Assembly (NCBI GenBank): GCA_019636275.1
Contig: JAHBXY010000001.1
Coordinates: 62,001 to 126,000, forward strand
DNA from: Planctomycetota bacterium
GTDB taxonomy: Bacteria; Planctomycetota; J058
DNA length: 64,000 bases
Direction of reading: 5' to 3'
Shown here: positions 16,100-25,619 of the stretch, one piece after another
How positions within the stretch are numbered: the stretch's first letter is position 1
Layout: each line of letters opens with the position of its first letter
Translations under genes and position numbers: made by a program
The notes under the pieces: generated by a model
What the model was told of the DNA's origin: nothing
Database searches by the model: none
What the model saw: only the letters and a program-made list of their open reading frames with translations

Positions 16100-18334
16100 G
16101 TGCGCGCCGAGGAGAGCAGCAGCAGCAGCGCCGAGTCGCGAGCGCCGATCGCGGTCGAGGGGCAGAGCTGCTGGCGCCGGCCGCCGGCGCGCCGCGTGAG
16201 CTTCCTCGTCGACGGGCAGGCGTACTACCGCGCCTTCGAGGCGGCCCTGCAGCAGGCCGAGCGGCAGGTGCTGATCCTCGGCTGGGACTTCCACCGCCAG
16301 ACGCGGCTGACGCCCGACGCCCCGGGGGCCGCCGGCGAGCGCGAGCTGGCGCAGGTCCTGCGCGAGGTCGTCGAGCGCCGCCCCGCGCTCGAGGTGCTCG
16401 TCCTCGACTGGGACTTCGCCATGCTCTACGTGCTCGAGCGCGAGCCGCTGCCGCGGCTGCAGCTCGACTGGTACCGGCGGCGCCGCATGCGCCGCCACCT
16501 CGACGGCGACCACCCCACCGGGGCCTCCCACCACCAGAAGATCGTCGTGATCGACGACGCCGTGGCCTTCTGCGGCGGCCTCGACCTGACGATCCGCCGC
16601 TGGGACACGCGCGAGCACGCCGCCGTCGACCCGTGCCGCGTCGACCCGGCCGGCAAGCCCTACGGGCCGTTCCACGACGTGCAGGTGATGGTCGACGGCC
16701 CGGCGGCCGCCGCCCTGGGCGACCAGGCGCGCGAGCGCTGGCGCCGGGCGACGGGCGAGCGGGTGGCGCGCCCGCGCCGCCGCGGCGGCGGTGACCCGTG
16801 GCCGGCCGACGTGGTGCCTGACGTCACCGACGTCCACGTGGCGATCGCCCGCACGGAGCCGCCCTGGCGGGGGCGGCCGGCCGTGCACGAGATCGAGCGC
16901 CTGTTCCTCGCCGCGGTCGCGTCGGCGCGCCGCTGGATCTACATCGAGCAGCAGTACTTCAGCTCCGACGCCGTCGGCGACGCCCTGGCCCGCCGCCTCC
17001 AGGAGGCGGAGGGGCCCGAGGTGATCATCGTCGCCCCGTGCTCGTGCCCGCACTGGCTCGAGGAGACCGCGCTGGGCGTCCTGCGCGCGCGCCTCCTCCG
17101 GCGCCTGCGGGCCGCCGACGTCCACGGGCGGCTGCGCGCGCTGTTCCCGGTCGTGCCCGCGCCGGAGGACGGCGAGCGCGTGCCGGTGCAGGTCCACGCC
17201 AAGGTGCTCGTCGTCGACGACGACCACGCCCACGTCGGCTCGGCGAACCTCAACAACCGCGGCATGGGCCTCGACACCGAGTGCGACCTGGCCCTCGACG
17301 CGGCCGACGACCCGCACGCGCGCCCGGCGATCGCGCGCCTCCGCGACGGCCTCCTCGCCGAGCACCTGGGCGCGTCCGTCGAGGAGGTCGCGGCCGTCCG
17401 GCGCGAGACCGGGTCGCTCCTGGCCGTGCTCGAGCGCCTGGGCGGCCGCGAGCGCACGCTCGTGCCCATCCCCGACCACCTCGAGCCCTGGGTCGACGAG
17501 ATGCTCCCCGACCAGGCGCTCCTGGACCCGACCGGGCCCTACGAGGCGGGCAAGCTGGTCGACCACCTGGTCTCCGACCAGGCGGCCCCCGTGGCCCGCC
17601 GCCCGGTGGCGCGGGCGGTCGCCGTCCTGGCCGCGCTCCTGGCCCTCGGGATCGCCTGGCAGTGGACGCCGCTGCGCGACCTGGCCGATCCGGAGCGGAT
17701 CCTGGCGTGGGCCCGCCCGCTCAGGGCCAGCGTGTGGGGGCCGCCGCTGGCCGCGGTCGCCTTCACGCTGGCGAGCCTCGTGCTCGTGCCGATCACGGCC
17801 ATGACGGTCGCCATGGCCCTCCTCTTCGGCCCGTGGACCGGCTGGGTGTGCTCCCTGCTCGCCTGCCTGGCCAGCGCCGCGGCCGGCTTCGGGATCGGGC
17901 GCGTCGTCTGGCGCGACTCCGTGCGCTGGCTCACCGGCCCGCGCCTGGACCGGCTGTCGAAGAAGCTCTCCGAGCACGGCTTCATCACCGTGGCCACGGT
18001 GCGCCTGGTGCCGGTGGCGCCGTTCACGGTCGTGAACCTGGTCGCGGGCTCGTCGCACCTGCGGCTGCGCGACTTCATGCTCGGCACGCTCGTGGCCATG
18101 GCGCCGGGCCTGCTCGCCATGTCGTTCGTCGCGCACCGGGTCGCGTCGGCCGTCGAGCGCCCTTCGCCCGTGACGATCGGCGCGGCCGTGGGGCTCCTGC
18201 TCGTGCTCGTCCTGGCGGGGCGCTGGGTGAAGCGCAAGCTCGCCCCCGGCGACGAGGAGCCCGACGAGGAGGTCGAGTCACCGGCGCGCGAGCCCGAGCA
18301 GGCGCCCGCCGTGCACCACGCCGCCGCCAGCTAG
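16100..18334 (+). CDS. phospholipase D-family protein fused to a VTT/DedA-type membrane domain
   Basis: A 744-residue membrane enzyme. The N-terminal ~480 residues are a PLD-superfamily phosphodiesterase or transphosphatidylase with two HKD motifs: H145-x-K147 in ASHHQKIVVIDD followed by FCGGLDLTIRRWD, and His366 in VHAKVLVVDDDHAHVGSANLNNR. The C-terminal ~200 residues (from about 500) have several hydrophobic helices and the SNARE-associated/VTT pattern: LVPITAMTVAMALLFGPWTG, GFGIGRVVWRD, TVATVRLVPVAPFTVVNLVAG. Such fusions are known as cardiolipin-synthase-like proteins probably acting on membrane phospholipids. Start set by GGAGGAGCC. The next gene, an EEP-family phosphatase, begins 10 bases after the stop, an arrangement often seen for PLD plus EEP genes. 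Confidence 0.9.
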   Translation: MRAEESSSSSAESRAPIAVEGQSCWRRPPARRVSFLVDGQAYYRAFEAALQQAERQVLILGWDFHRQTRLTPDAPGAAGERELAQVLREVVERRPALEVLVLDWDFAMLYVLEREPLPRLQLDWYRRRRMRRHLDGDHPTGASHHQKIVVIDDAVAFCGGLDLTIRRWDTREHAAVDPCRVDPAGKPYGPFHDVQVMVDGPAAAALGDQARERWRRATGERVARPRRRGGGDPWPADVVPDVTDVHVAIARTEPPWRGRPAVHEIERLFLAAVASARRWIYIEQQYFSSDAVGDALARRLQEAEGPEVIIVAPCSCPHWLEETALGVLRARLLRRLRAADVHGRLRALFPVVPAPEDGERVPVQVHAKVLVVDDDHAHVGSANLNNRGMGLDTECDLALDAADDPHARPAIARLRDGLLAEHLGASVEEVAAVRRETGSLLAVLERLGGRERTLVPIPDHLEPWVDEMLPDQALLDPTGPYEAGKLVDHLVSDQAAPVARRPVARAVAVLAALLALGIAWQWTPLRDLADPERILAWARPLRASVWGPPLAAVAFTLASLVLVPITAMTVAMALLFGPWTGWVCSLLACLASAAAGFGIGRVVWRDSVRWLTGPRLDRLSKKLSEHGFITVATVRLVPVAPFTVVNLVAGSSHLRLRDFMLGTLVAMAPGLLAMSFVAHRVASAVERPSPVTIGAAVGLLLVLVLAGRWVKRKLAPGDEEPDEEVESPAREPEQAPAVHHAAAS

Positions 18335-18344
18335 CCAGGGGGTC

Positions 18345-19055
18345 ATGGTCCGCATCGCGACCTACAACGTGCACCGGTGCATCGGCGCCGACGGGCGCTA
18401 CGACGCCGACCGCGTCGCCGCCGTGATCCGCGAGCTCGACGCCGACGTCGTGGGCCTGCAGGAGGTCGACGCGCGCTACCACCTCGAGAACGACCTCGAC
18501 CAGATCGAGTACCTGCAGGAGGCCACCGGGATGACCGCCGTGGCCGGCCCCACGCTCACCAACCACCGCGGCTACTACGGCAACGCCCTGCTCACCCGTC
18601 ACCCGGTGCTCGACGCGCGCCACGTCGACCTGAGCTGGGCGAGGCGCGAGAAGCGCGGCGCGCTCGACGTGGAGCTCGACTGCGAGGGCGCGCCGGTGCG
18701 CGTGATCGTCACCCACTTCGGCCTGCGCGGGGCCGAGCGGCGCGAGCAGGTGCGCGGGATCCTGTCGCTGGTCGAGCAGGGCCGCGCGGCCCCGCTGGCC
18801 GTCGTCGGCGACTTCAACGAGTGGTCGTTCATCAACCGGACCGTGCGCGTCCTCGACGGCGCGCTCGGCGCCTCGGCCGCCGTGCGCAGCTTCCCCAGCC
18901 GCTGGCCGCTCCTGTCGCTCGACCGCGTGTGGGTGCGCCCGCGCGCGGCGCTCGAGGCGGTGTGGGCGCACATGAGCCCGCTGGCGCTCGTCGCGTCCGA
19001 CCACCTGCCGGTCGTCGGCCGCCTCGCGGCGAGCTGGGTCCAGGCCGTGGCGTGA
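18345..19055 (+). CDS. endonuclease/exonuclease/phosphatase-family protein
   Basis: A 236-residue EEP-fold enzyme. Conserved metal and active-site motifs in order: RIATYNVHRCIG (Asn of strand 1), VVGLQEVD (catalytic Glu), HFGLRGAERREQ, VVGDFNEW (Asp/Asn pair) and SDHLPVVG (Asp-His near the C-terminus). The family hydrolyses phosphodiesters or phosphomonoesters of nucleic acids, inositol phosphates or sphingolipids. Being co-transcribed with a PLD/VTT protein suggests a lipid-phosphate substrate, which is inference. No signal peptide is seen. The ATG is preceded by CAGGGGGTC. Confidence 0.88.
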   Translation: MVRIATYNVHRCIGADGRYDADRVAAVIRELDADVVGLQEVDARYHLENDLDQIEYLQEATGMTAVAGPTLTNHRGYYGNALLTRHPVLDARHVDLSWARREKRGALDVELDCEGAPVRVIVTHFGLRGAERREQVRGILSLVEQGRAAPLAVVGDFNEWSFINRTVRVLDGALGASAAVRSFPSRWPLLSLDRVWVRPRAALEAVWAHMSPLALVASDHLPVVGRLAASWVQAVA

Positions 19056-19083
19056 GGGCGCACGGGGCCCTATCGTGCGCGCC

Positions 19084-19962
19084 ATGAAGCTCCAACCGAC
19101 CGCCGCCCTGGTCCTCCTCGCCGTCGGCTGCTCCTCCGCGCCCCCGCCGCCGCCCCGCACGGGCGAGCCGGTCTCAGGCACGCTGGACGACGTCCCCGCG
19201 TCGGCGCTCCAGGGCCTCGACCCGCGGCCCTGGTCCTGCCCGCCGGGCACGTGGACGAAGGGGCAGCGGTTCGCCTACGAGGTGCGCGCCCAGGAGGGCG
19301 GTCGAGTCGTCGACGCGGACGCCGCGCCGGGCGTCGCGCCCCCCACGCTCGTCCGGAGGTGCCGCTTCGACTACGAGGTCACGGAGGCGGGCGACGCCGT
19401 GACGCGGCTGCGCGTCACCCTCTCGCACCTGGAGCAGGCCGGACCGGAGGCCGAGCCGCTCGAGGGCCTGGCGGCGCTCGTCGGCCACTCGTTCCTGCTC
19501 CTGCTCGATGCCCGCGGCGCGCCGGAGCCGGTCAGCCTGCACGGACCGGTGATCGAGCGCTGCTTCGGGAAGGAGGCGGCGCTCACGGGCGCGGGCCTGG
19601 GCGCCGCGGCCGCGGGCCTGCTCATGGCCGCCCGCGAGCCGTTCCACGCGGTCCCCCGGGGGCGCGCGCTCGCCCCCGGCGACCGCTGGGGCGACCACGA
19701 GCGGGGCCTCGTCTACCGCTACCTCGGCCGCGAGCCAGACGATACGGTCCGCGTGCGCGTCGAGCTCCTCGAGGACGAGCGCGCCCCGCGCGGCGAGTGG
19801 CTCGCCGGGCCAGGCGCCCTGCTGCGCCTCTCGGCGGCCGGCGCCACGCTCGAGCAGCCCGACGCGCGCTGGGTCTACCGCGAGGAGGGCCCCTCCCCGG
19901 GCGCCCGCATCGAGCGCGCGGGGAGCGCGGGGGTCAGCCTCCTGTCCGCCCCGGCGAGGTAG
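19084..19962 (+). CDS. predicted lipoprotein of unknown function
   Basis: A 292-residue protein starting MKLQPTAALVLLAVGCSSAPP, a signal peptide ending in a lipobox-like AVGC, so it is probably lipid-anchored. A Pro-rich linker follows, then a mixed alpha/beta body with WTKGQRFAYEV, RCRFDYEVTEAGDAVTRLRVTLS and LVYRYLGREPDDTVRVRVELL, which suggest beta-strand repeats. I recognise no family. The ATG at 19084 is preferred over a GTG three codons upstream because it places the positive charge right before the hydrophobic core. Its 3' end overlaps the convergent purK end by 29 bases. Confidence 0.7.
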   Translation: MKLQPTAALVLLAVGCSSAPPPPPRTGEPVSGTLDDVPASALQGLDPRPWSCPPGTWTKGQRFAYEVRAQEGGRVVDADAAPGVAPPTLVRRCRFDYEVTEAGDAVTRLRVTLSHLEQAGPEAEPLEGLAALVGHSFLLLLDARGAPEPVSLHGPVIERCFGKEAALTGAGLGAAAAGLLMAAREPFHAVPRGRALAPGDRWGDHERGLVYRYLGREPDDTVRVRVELLEDERAPRGEWLAGPGALLRLSAAGATLEQPDARWVYREEGPSPGARIERAGSAGVSLLSAPAR

Positions 19963-21094
19963 GCGCGAGCCGCGCCCGCGCCTCGACCACCCGCGCGCGC
20001 GCCTCCTCGGGCGTCGCGCCGAGCGCGGTCAGGTGGCCCATCTTGCGCCCGGGGCGCGGGACGAGCTTGCCGTAGAGGTGCAGCTTCACCTCGGGCAGGG
20101 CCAGGGCGGCCGCCCAGTCGGGCTCGCCCGGCTGCCAGGCGTCGCCGAGGAGGTTGGCCATGGCGGCCGGGCGCAGGAGCTCGGTCGAGCCGAGCGGCAG
20201 GCCGCAGATCGCGCGCAGCTGCTGCTCGAACTGGCTGGTCACGCAGGCGTCGAAGGTCAGGTGCCCCGAGTTGTGCGGGCGCGGGGCCAGCTCGTTGACG
20301 AGCAGGCGCCCGTCGCGCGTGACGAACAGCTCGACGCACAGGACGCCCACGACGTCGAGGAGCTCGAGGACCGTGCGGGCCAGCGCCACGGCCTCGTCGA
20401 CCAGCGCCGCGCTCACGGGCGCGGGCGCCACCGAGACGTCGAGGATGTGGTTGGCGTGGTCGTTGGCGATCACCCCGTAGTGCGCGAACGCGCCGCCGAC
20501 GCCGCGCGCGGCGACCACGGACACCTCGCGCTCGAAGTCGACGAACGCCTCGAGCACCGCGTCCTCGACGCCGAGCCGCTCCCAGGCGGCGGCCGCGTCC
20601 TCGGGGCGCGCGACCTTCACCTGGCCCTTGCCGTCGTAGCCCCAGCCCGCCGTCTTGAGCACGGCCGGGCAGCCCAGGGTCGCCAGCGCCGCCTCGAGGT
20701 CGGCCAGGCTCCGGACGCGCGCCCAGGGCGCCAGCGGCAGGCCGGCCTCGCTGAGGAACTCCTTCTCGCGCCCGCGGTGCTGCGTCGTGTGCAGCACCGC
20801 GCCGCTCGGGCGCACGGGCGCGTGCTCGGCGGCCACCTGCGCCGTGCGCGCGGGGACGTTCTCGAACTCGAAGGTGACGACGCTCACCTGCCGCGCGAAG
20901 CGGGCCACGGCCTCGAGGTCCTCGTAGGGCGCCTTGACCTCCAGGTCGGCCACCTGCCCCGTCGGCGTGTCGTCGTCGGGCGAGAGCGTATGCACCCGGT
21001 AGCCCATGCGCCGCGCCGCGATCGCGAACATGCGCCCGAGCTGGCCGCTGCCGAGGACGCCGACGGTCGCGCCGGGGAGGATCGGCGGGCTCAC
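19934..21094 (-). CDS. purK: N5-carboxyaminoimidazole ribonucleotide synthase PurK
   Basis: A 386-residue ATP-grasp enzyme that makes N5-CAIR from AIR, bicarbonate and ATP in purine biosynthesis. Visible signatures: [21 protein letters not shown] at the N-terminus, [23 protein letters not shown] (ATP-grasp loop), [40 protein letters not shown] (metal/ATP Glu and Asn) and NLLGD. Length and order match the family. The start is the GTG at 21094, which shares GTGA with the purE stop; upstream open frame is non-homologous Arg-rich sequence. Transcribed after purE. Confidence 0.95.
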   Translation of the reverse strand: MSPPILPGATVGVLGSGQLGRMFAIAARRMGYRVHTLSPDDDTPTGQVADLEVKAPYEDLEAVARFARQVSVVTFEFENVPARTAQVAAEHAPVRPSGAVLHTTQHRGREKEFLSEAGLPLAPWARVRSLADLEAALATLGCPAVLKTAGWGYDGKGQVKVARPEDAAAAWERLGVEDAVLEAFVDFEREVSVVAARGVGGAFAHYGVIANDHANHILDVSVAPAPVSAALVDEAVALARTVLELLDVVGVLCVELFVTRDGRLLVNELAPRPHNSGHLTFDACVTSQFEQQLRAICGLPLGSTELLRPAAMANLLGDAWQPGEPDWAAALALPEVKLHLYGKLVPRPGRKMGHLTALGATPEEARARVVEARARLAPTSPGRTGG

Positions 21095-21600
21095 GGCGTC
21101 CGCCCCGGCGGCGGCAGCGTCTCGCCGAGGACCCGCTCGGTCTCCGCCGCCCGCCAGCGGCGCAGGGCCTCGCGCAGGGCGGGCCGCTGCGCGCCCAGGA
21201 TGCTCACGGCGAGGAGCGCCGCGTTGACCGCGCCGGCCCGTCCGATCGCCAGCGTGCCCACGGGCACGCCGGCGGGCATCTGCACGATCGACAGGAGCGA
21301 GTCGAGGCCGCTCAGGGCCTGGCTCTGCACGGGCACGCCGAGGACCGGCAGGACCGTGTGGGCCGACACCATGCCGGGCAGGTGCGCCGCGCCGCCGGCG
21401 CCGGCGATGATCACCTGGAGCCCGCGCGCCTCGGCCTGCTGGGCGTACTCCGCCAGCCACAGCGGCGTCCGGTGGGCCGAGACCACCCGCGTCTCGCGCG
21501 GCACGTCGAAGCGCGCGAGGGTCTCGTCGGCGTGGCGCATCGTCTCCCAGTCGGACGTGCTGCCCATGATGATCCCCACGTGGGGCGCGGCGTCTGTCAC
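21091..21600 (-). CDS. purE: N5-carboxyaminoimidazole ribonucleotide mutase PurE (class I)
   Basis: A 169-residue protein converting N5-CAIR to CAIR. The active-site segments are all present: [23 protein letters not shown] (the catalytic His/Arg loop), [19 protein letters not shown] and PVLGVPVQS. The pairing with purK fits the bacterial class I, two-enzyme route. The GTG at 21600 is the only sensible start. The gene diverges from a secreted HEAT-like protein 78 bases away, so both promoters must lie in or beside that gap. Confidence 0.96.
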   Translation of the reverse strand: MTDAAPHVGIIMGSTSDWETMRHADETLARFDVPRETRVVSAHRTPLWLAEYAQQAEARGLQVIIAGAGGAAHLPGMVSAHTVLPVLGVPVQSQALSGLDSLLSIVQMPAGVPVGTLAIGRAGAVNAALLAVSILGAQRPALREALRRWRAAETERVLGETLPPPGRTP

Positions 21601-21678
21601 ACTCCGAGGTTACCCCGTCCGGGTGAGGCGGGGGGAACCTTCGGCCCCGTGCCGGCGTGTGCCGGGAGGAGCCCCCAG

Positions 21679-23001
21679 ATGCGTCGCGCCTGCCCGTTCC
21701 TGATCCTCCTCCTCCTGGCCCTCACGCCGACCGCCCGCGCGGAGGTCGCCCCCGAGCACCGGGCCACGATCGAGTTCCGCCTGCTCGAGCGCGCGACGGT
21801 CTTCACCTCGGACGCGGTCGGCTATGGCGGCGACACGCCCGCGACCGTCCACGCGCTGCGCCTGCTCGTCGGCCGGCCGGACGCGCGCGCGGTCCTCCTC
21901 GACCTCGCCCGCGCCGCTCGCCACCCCGCCGGGCGGCTCTTCGCGCTCGCGGGGCTGCGGGTGGTCGACCCCGTGGCGTTCGGCCGCGAGGCCAAGGCGA
22001 TCCGCCGGGCGGGCGGCGAGGTGCGCTCGATCCAGGGCTGCTTCGGGACCTCGGCCTCCGTCGAGGCGTGCGTCGACGCGCTGGAGCAGGGCGCGCTGGC
22101 GCGGGCCCTCTGCCGACCCGAGCGACCGACCCCCACGCTGACCGTCGACGCCGCCTGCGCCCTCCTCCTGGGCGAGGGCGCGGGGCAGCTCGACGCGGTC
22201 CGCGCCCTCGCCGCCCACGGCGCCACGGCCGTCCCGCCCCTCCGCGAGGCGCTCCGCGACCCGTCGCCTCGCCGTCGCGCCGCGGCGGCGTGGGCGTTCG
22301 AGGGCCTCGGCCACCACGCCGTGGCCGCCTTGCCCGAGCTCGTCACCTGCCTCGAGGACCCCGACGACGCGGTCGCGAGCCACGCGCTCGACGCCCTCGG
22401 CCACCTCGGCCCGTGGCTCGTCGACCACGCTGCGGCGCTGCACGCCGTCGTCGCGCGCGCCGCGCTCCCGCCGCGCCGCCTGGTGCGCGCCCTGTGGCGG
22501 CTCCACGACCTCGTCCGCGCCCACTGCCTCCTCGAGCCGGACCGGCTGCCGGCCTTCGTGCGCCCCGTCGCTCCCGCGCGGGAGGGCGAGGACGACGAAG
22601 CCGCCGAGGACGAGGACGACCTGTTCGAGATGAGCCCGCGCTACGCGCTGGCCGGGATCCCCCCGAAGGCGGTCGAGGTCCTGGCGCGCGCGCTCGGCGA
22701 CCCCGAGGACCACGTGCGTGACGCCGTGCGTGACGCGCTCGAGCGCTGGGCCGAGGGCGCGCCCGCGATCGAGGCCCTCCTCCGGGCGCTCGAGGACTCG
22801 CCCCAGGTCACCCGGCGGCGGATCGTCCAGGTCCTGGGCGTGGTCGGCCGGCGCCCCGACGACCGGCCGCCCGTCGTGGACGCGCTCCGCCGCCTGCTCG
22901 AGCGTGACGAGGACGAGATGGTGCGTGTCTTCTCCGAGGAGGCGCTCGAGGCCCTCACGGGCGAGCGGCCGGCCGCGAGAGACGACTCGGGCGACGAGTA
23001 G
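21679..23001 (+). CDS. secreted HEAT-repeat-like protein (paralog 1)
   Basis: A 440-residue protein with a signal peptide (MRRACPFLILLLLALTPTARA). After a conserved N-terminal motif (HRATIEFRLLERATVF...TPATVHALRLL) it consists of helical HEAT-type repeats, e.g. LRDPSPRRRAAAAWAFEGLG, LEDPDDAVASHALDALGHLG, LGDPEDHVRDAVRDALERW and LLERDEDEMVRVFSEEALEAL. An acidic low-complexity insert (EDDEAAEDEDD) lies near residue 310. HEAT solenoids are usually protein-binding scaffolds; the partner is unknown. Shine-Dalgarno AGGAG lies 8 bases before the ATG. A second complete paralog starts at 24368 and a remnant lies at 23995. A hairpin around 23016-23038 (GCGACC...GGTCGC) follows the stop. Confidence 0.75.
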   Translation: MRRACPFLILLLLALTPTARAEVAPEHRATIEFRLLERATVFTSDAVGYGGDTPATVHALRLLVGRPDARAVLLDLARAARHPAGRLFALAGLRVVDPVAFGREAKAIRRAGGEVRSIQGCFGTSASVEACVDALEQGALARALCRPERPTPTLTVDAACALLLGEGAGQLDAVRALAAHGATAVPPLREALRDPSPRRRAAAAWAFEGLGHHAVAALPELVTCLEDPDDAVASHALDALGHLGPWLVDHAAALHAVVARAALPPRRLVRALWRLHDLVRAHCLLEPDRLPAFVRPVAPAREGEDDEAAEDEDDLFEMSPRYALAGIPPKAVEVLARALGDPEDHVRDAVRDALERWAEGAPAIEALLRALEDSPQVTRRRIVQVLGVVGRRPDDRPPVVDALRRLLERDEDEMVRVFSEEALEALTGERPAARDDSGDE

Positions 23002-23077
23002 CGGCGCGAGCGACCGCGACCACCGCCGGTGGGGTCGCCGCGACGAGGTCCGCTGAGCTCACGTGGAGGAGAGCGAC

Positions 23078-23950
23078 ATGGGGTCGAGGAAGATCATGCT
23101 GAGCGCGGCCGCGCTGGCCCTCGCCGGGTGCGCGGCGCCCCGCACGGTGGTCACGCGGTCGCCGGCGGCGGACCCGTACGTCGTCGACGCGCGAGCCGGC
23201 GAGGCCGACCGCGAGGCCGCGGCGCCGCGAGTGCCGGGCTGGACCGACTCGCGCCACGCGGACGAGGTCGCCGCGGTCGCCCAGGGCGCGCGGGTCGAGG
23301 TCGGCGCCGACGCCGTCTCCGTGCGCGGGCCCGCGGCGGAGGTCGACGCGGCGGCGGCCTTCCTGCACGATCGGGCGCGCTTCCAGGGGCGCGCGGTCCG
23401 GCTCGACGTCGCCCAGGCGCGCGTGCGCCCGAGGAGCCTGCAGTTCGACGCGCTCGACCGGATCGAGGGCGGGGCGGCGGCGGCGGTGGTCCCCGGCCGC
23501 CAGGCGGCGGAGCTGCTGGCTGCGGGGACGCCGTTCGCGACCGGCGCGCTCACGGCCGGGGACGGGGAGCGCCGGCACGCGCACGTGGCGCACGCCGAGC
23601 GGTCGTACGTCGACGCCCAGCCGCACGACGGTCCGCCGAACGTCGCCCTGGCGCACCTGGGCCAGGTGTGGACGGCGCGGCCGAGCCTCGCCGGCGCGGG
23701 CGCGCTCCTCGTGCTCGACTGGACGCAGGAGCGCTCGGTGCCGGCGGGCGACTGGCCGGCGCTGCGCGTCGTCGCCGGAACTCGGTCCCTCGACGTGGAG
23801 CTGCCGGCTTTGGTCCACCAGCGCGCGGCCGGCCGGTTCGTCCTGCGCGAGGGCGAGGCGCTCGTCATCGCGCAGGCCCTCCCCGACGCGCCCGGCGAGG
23901 TCCTCCTCACGGTCGTCCGCTGGGCGGCGGCGCCGCCGCCCGGCGCCTGA
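23078..23950 (+). CDS. predicted lipoprotein of unknown function
   Basis: A 290-residue protein beginning MGSRKIMLSAAALALAGCAAP, with a good lipobox (LAGC), hence a probable lipoprotein. Segments such as VEVGADAVSVRGPAAEVDAAAAFLHDRA resemble the strand-helix layout of secretin-type N domains, but this is a weak resemblance. Later strands (RVVAGTRSLDVELPALV, VLLTVVRWAAAPP) suggest a beta-rich C-terminus. GGAGGAGAG precedes the ATG at 23078. It sits between a HEAT-like gene and a remnant of that family; no confident function. Confidence 0.65.
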   Translation: MGSRKIMLSAAALALAGCAAPRTVVTRSPAADPYVVDARAGEADREAAAPRVPGWTDSRHADEVAAVAQGARVEVGADAVSVRGPAAEVDAAAAFLHDRARFQGRAVRLDVAQARVRPRSLQFDALDRIEGGAAAAVVPGRQAAELLAAGTPFATGALTAGDGERRHAHVAHAERSYVDAQPHDGPPNVALAHLGQVWTARPSLAGAGALLVLDWTQERSVPAGDWPALRVVAGTRSLDVELPALVHQRAAGRFVLREGEALVIAQALPDAPGEVLLTVVRWAAAPPPGA

Positions 23951-23994
23951 TCCTCCAGTCTCTGGCGCCGCTCGCGCGCGGGCAGGCGTGAGAG

Positions 23995-24096
23995 CACCGC
24001 GCGACGGTCGAGCACAGGCCTCTCGAGCGCGCGACGACGTTCACCGCGATCGGCTTCGGCGCCGTCGAGGCCCTGCGGCTGCTGATGGACCCGCCA
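23995..24096 (+). pseudogene. remnant of the HEAT-like paralog family
   Basis: Translation of this stretch gives HRATVEHRPLERATTF, then, after a short internal loss, GAVEALRLLMDP. This matches the N-terminal motif of both neighbouring paralogs (HRATIEFRLLERATVF...TPATVHALRLLVGRPD and HRETVEFRVLERTRTF...HALRLLLARPD). There is no start codon, signal peptide or downstream coding. It is most simply a decayed third tandem copy, or the scar of unequal recombination between copies. Confidence 0.65.
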
Positions 24097-24157
24097 TCGG
24101 CGCCCGCGCCGCGCACCTGCGCCAGAGCTCGCGGGCGATTGACCGCGCTCACCGCTT

Positions 24158-24223
24158 GATCTGCGAGCGAAGCGAGCAGATCGAGCGGTAGCGCCATCCC
24201 CGAGCGGAGGCCGCGTAGCGGCC
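24158..24223. repeat. cluster of short palindromes in the HEAT intergenic gap
   Basis: Two inverted repeats lie close together: GATCTGC...GCAGATC (24158-24182, 7-bp stem around AGCGAAGCG) and GGCCGC-GTA-GCGGCC (24209-24223, 6-bp perfect stem). The surroundings are repetitive GAGCGAAGCGAGC-like text. This looks like a REP-type intergenic element. The rest of the gap 23951-24367 holds only the gene remnant. Confidence 0.45.
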
Positions 24224-24367
24224 GGAGCGAGGGCGACAGGTGCCTCACTGCGGATCGGAGCATCGAGCCGCGCGCCCGGACCTGGACATCAGAACAAGCG
24301 ACGGCCGCTGTGAGGGGGGCTGGAACCCATGCCTCCTCCCGTGCGTGAGTGAGGAGCCGGAGGCACC

Positions 24368-25615
24368 ATGCGCCGCCTCACCATCGCCCTCGTCGTCCTC
24401 GTCGTCGCTGGCCCGGTCGCCCGGGGTCAGGCGGTCGGGGCGCCGCATCGCGAGACGGTCGAGTTCCGGGTGCTCGAGCGGACGCGCACGTTCATGTCCG
24501 CGGCCGTCGGTGACGGCGGCGAGACGCCCGCCGCCGTCCACGCCCTGCGCCTACTCCTGGCCCGCCCCGACGCCGCCGCGGCGCTGACCGACGTCCTCGA
24601 GCGCGCCCGGCACCCGGCCGGGCGGCTGTTCGCGCTGGCCGGCCTGCGCGCCGTGGACCCGACCGCGTTCGCCCGCGCGGTCGACGGCCTCCGGGGCAGC
24701 GACGAGCCGATCTCGTTCCTGGACGGGTGCATCGAGTCCCGGACGACGGTCGGCGCGGCGGTCGAGGCGCTCGCGGCGGGCAACCTCGCCGACGTCCTCT
24801 GCGGCCGCGTCGAGGTCCGGCTCCGGCCGCGGCTCGAGCTCGAGGAGGCCTGCGCCCGGCTGGCGGAGGGCGGCGAGTCGCGCCTGGTCATCGATGCGCT
24901 CGTCGCGCACGGTCCGGCCGCCGTCCCGGCGCTGCGGGAGGCCCTGCGCGCCGGCCCCGCGCCCGCGCAGGCCGGCGCGGCGGCCGCCTGCGAGCGGCTG
25001 GGCCCGGTCGCCCGGGACGCGCTGCCCGAGCTCCTGGCGCTCGTCGAGGCGGCCGACGACGACGTGGGGCTCGGCGCGCTGGACGCCGTGAGCGCCCTCT
25101 CCTGCTGGGCCGTGGAGCAGGGGGTGCCCGCGCTCCGCCGGACCCTGGAGCGCGCGGCGCTGCCGCCGGCGCGGCTCGTGCGGACGGTCTCGCTGCTCGA
25201 GCACCTCGTGCGCGGCCTGGGCCTGCTCGAGCCGGCCCCGCCGCCGCCCTGGGTCCGCCGCACCGAGCACGAGGACGGCGAGGCGACCTACGCGCTCGTC
25301 CACCTGCCGGCGACCACGATCGCCGCCCTGGCGCGAGCGCTCGGCGACGACGACGCGGAGGTCGGGGAGGACGCGGCCAACATCCTCGGCCGCGCCGCGG
25401 GCCCGGCGGCGTTCGAGCCCGCGCGCGCCGTGCTCGACGATCCGCGCCCGCTGGCGCGCGAGGGGGCGCTCACGGTCCTCGCCGAGCTCGCCCTCTCCCA
25501 CGCCGGCCTGCGCCCGGCAGCGACGGCGGCGCTCACCTGGCACGGCGCGCGCGACCCGGACGAGCGCGTGCGCGCGCACGCCCGGGACCTGCTCGAGCTG
25601 TTCGAGGACGACTGA
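24368..25615 (+). CDS. secreted HEAT-repeat-like protein (paralog 2)
   Basis: A 415-residue paralog of the gene at 21679. It has a signal peptide (MRRLTIALVVLVVAGPVARG), the shared motif HRETVEFRVLERTRTF...TPAAVHALRLL, then helical repeats such as [50 protein letters not shown] and LGDDDAEVGEDAANILGRAA. The family-specific N-terminus followed by HEAT-like helices suggests an exported scaffold. GGAGG is placed 4 bases before the ATG. The gene ends 4 bases from the end of convergent fadJ, leaving no room for a separate terminator. Confidence 0.75.
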   Translation: MRRLTIALVVLVVAGPVARGQAVGAPHRETVEFRVLERTRTFMSAAVGDGGETPAAVHALRLLLARPDAAAALTDVLERARHPAGRLFALAGLRAVDPTAFARAVDGLRGSDEPISFLDGCIESRTTVGAAVEALAAGNLADVLCGRVEVRLRPRLELEEACARLAEGGESRLVIDALVAHGPAAVPALREALRAGPAPAQAGAAAACERLGPVARDALPELLALVEAADDDVGLGALDAVSALSCWAVEQGVPALRRTLERAALPPARLVRTVSLLEHLVRGLGLLEPAPPPPWVRRTEHEDGEATYALVHLPATTIAALARALGDDDAEVGEDAANILGRAAGPAAFEPARAVLDDPRPLAREGALTVLAELALSHAGLRPAATAALTWHGARDPDERVRAHARDLLELFEDD

Positions 25616-25619
25616 CGGC

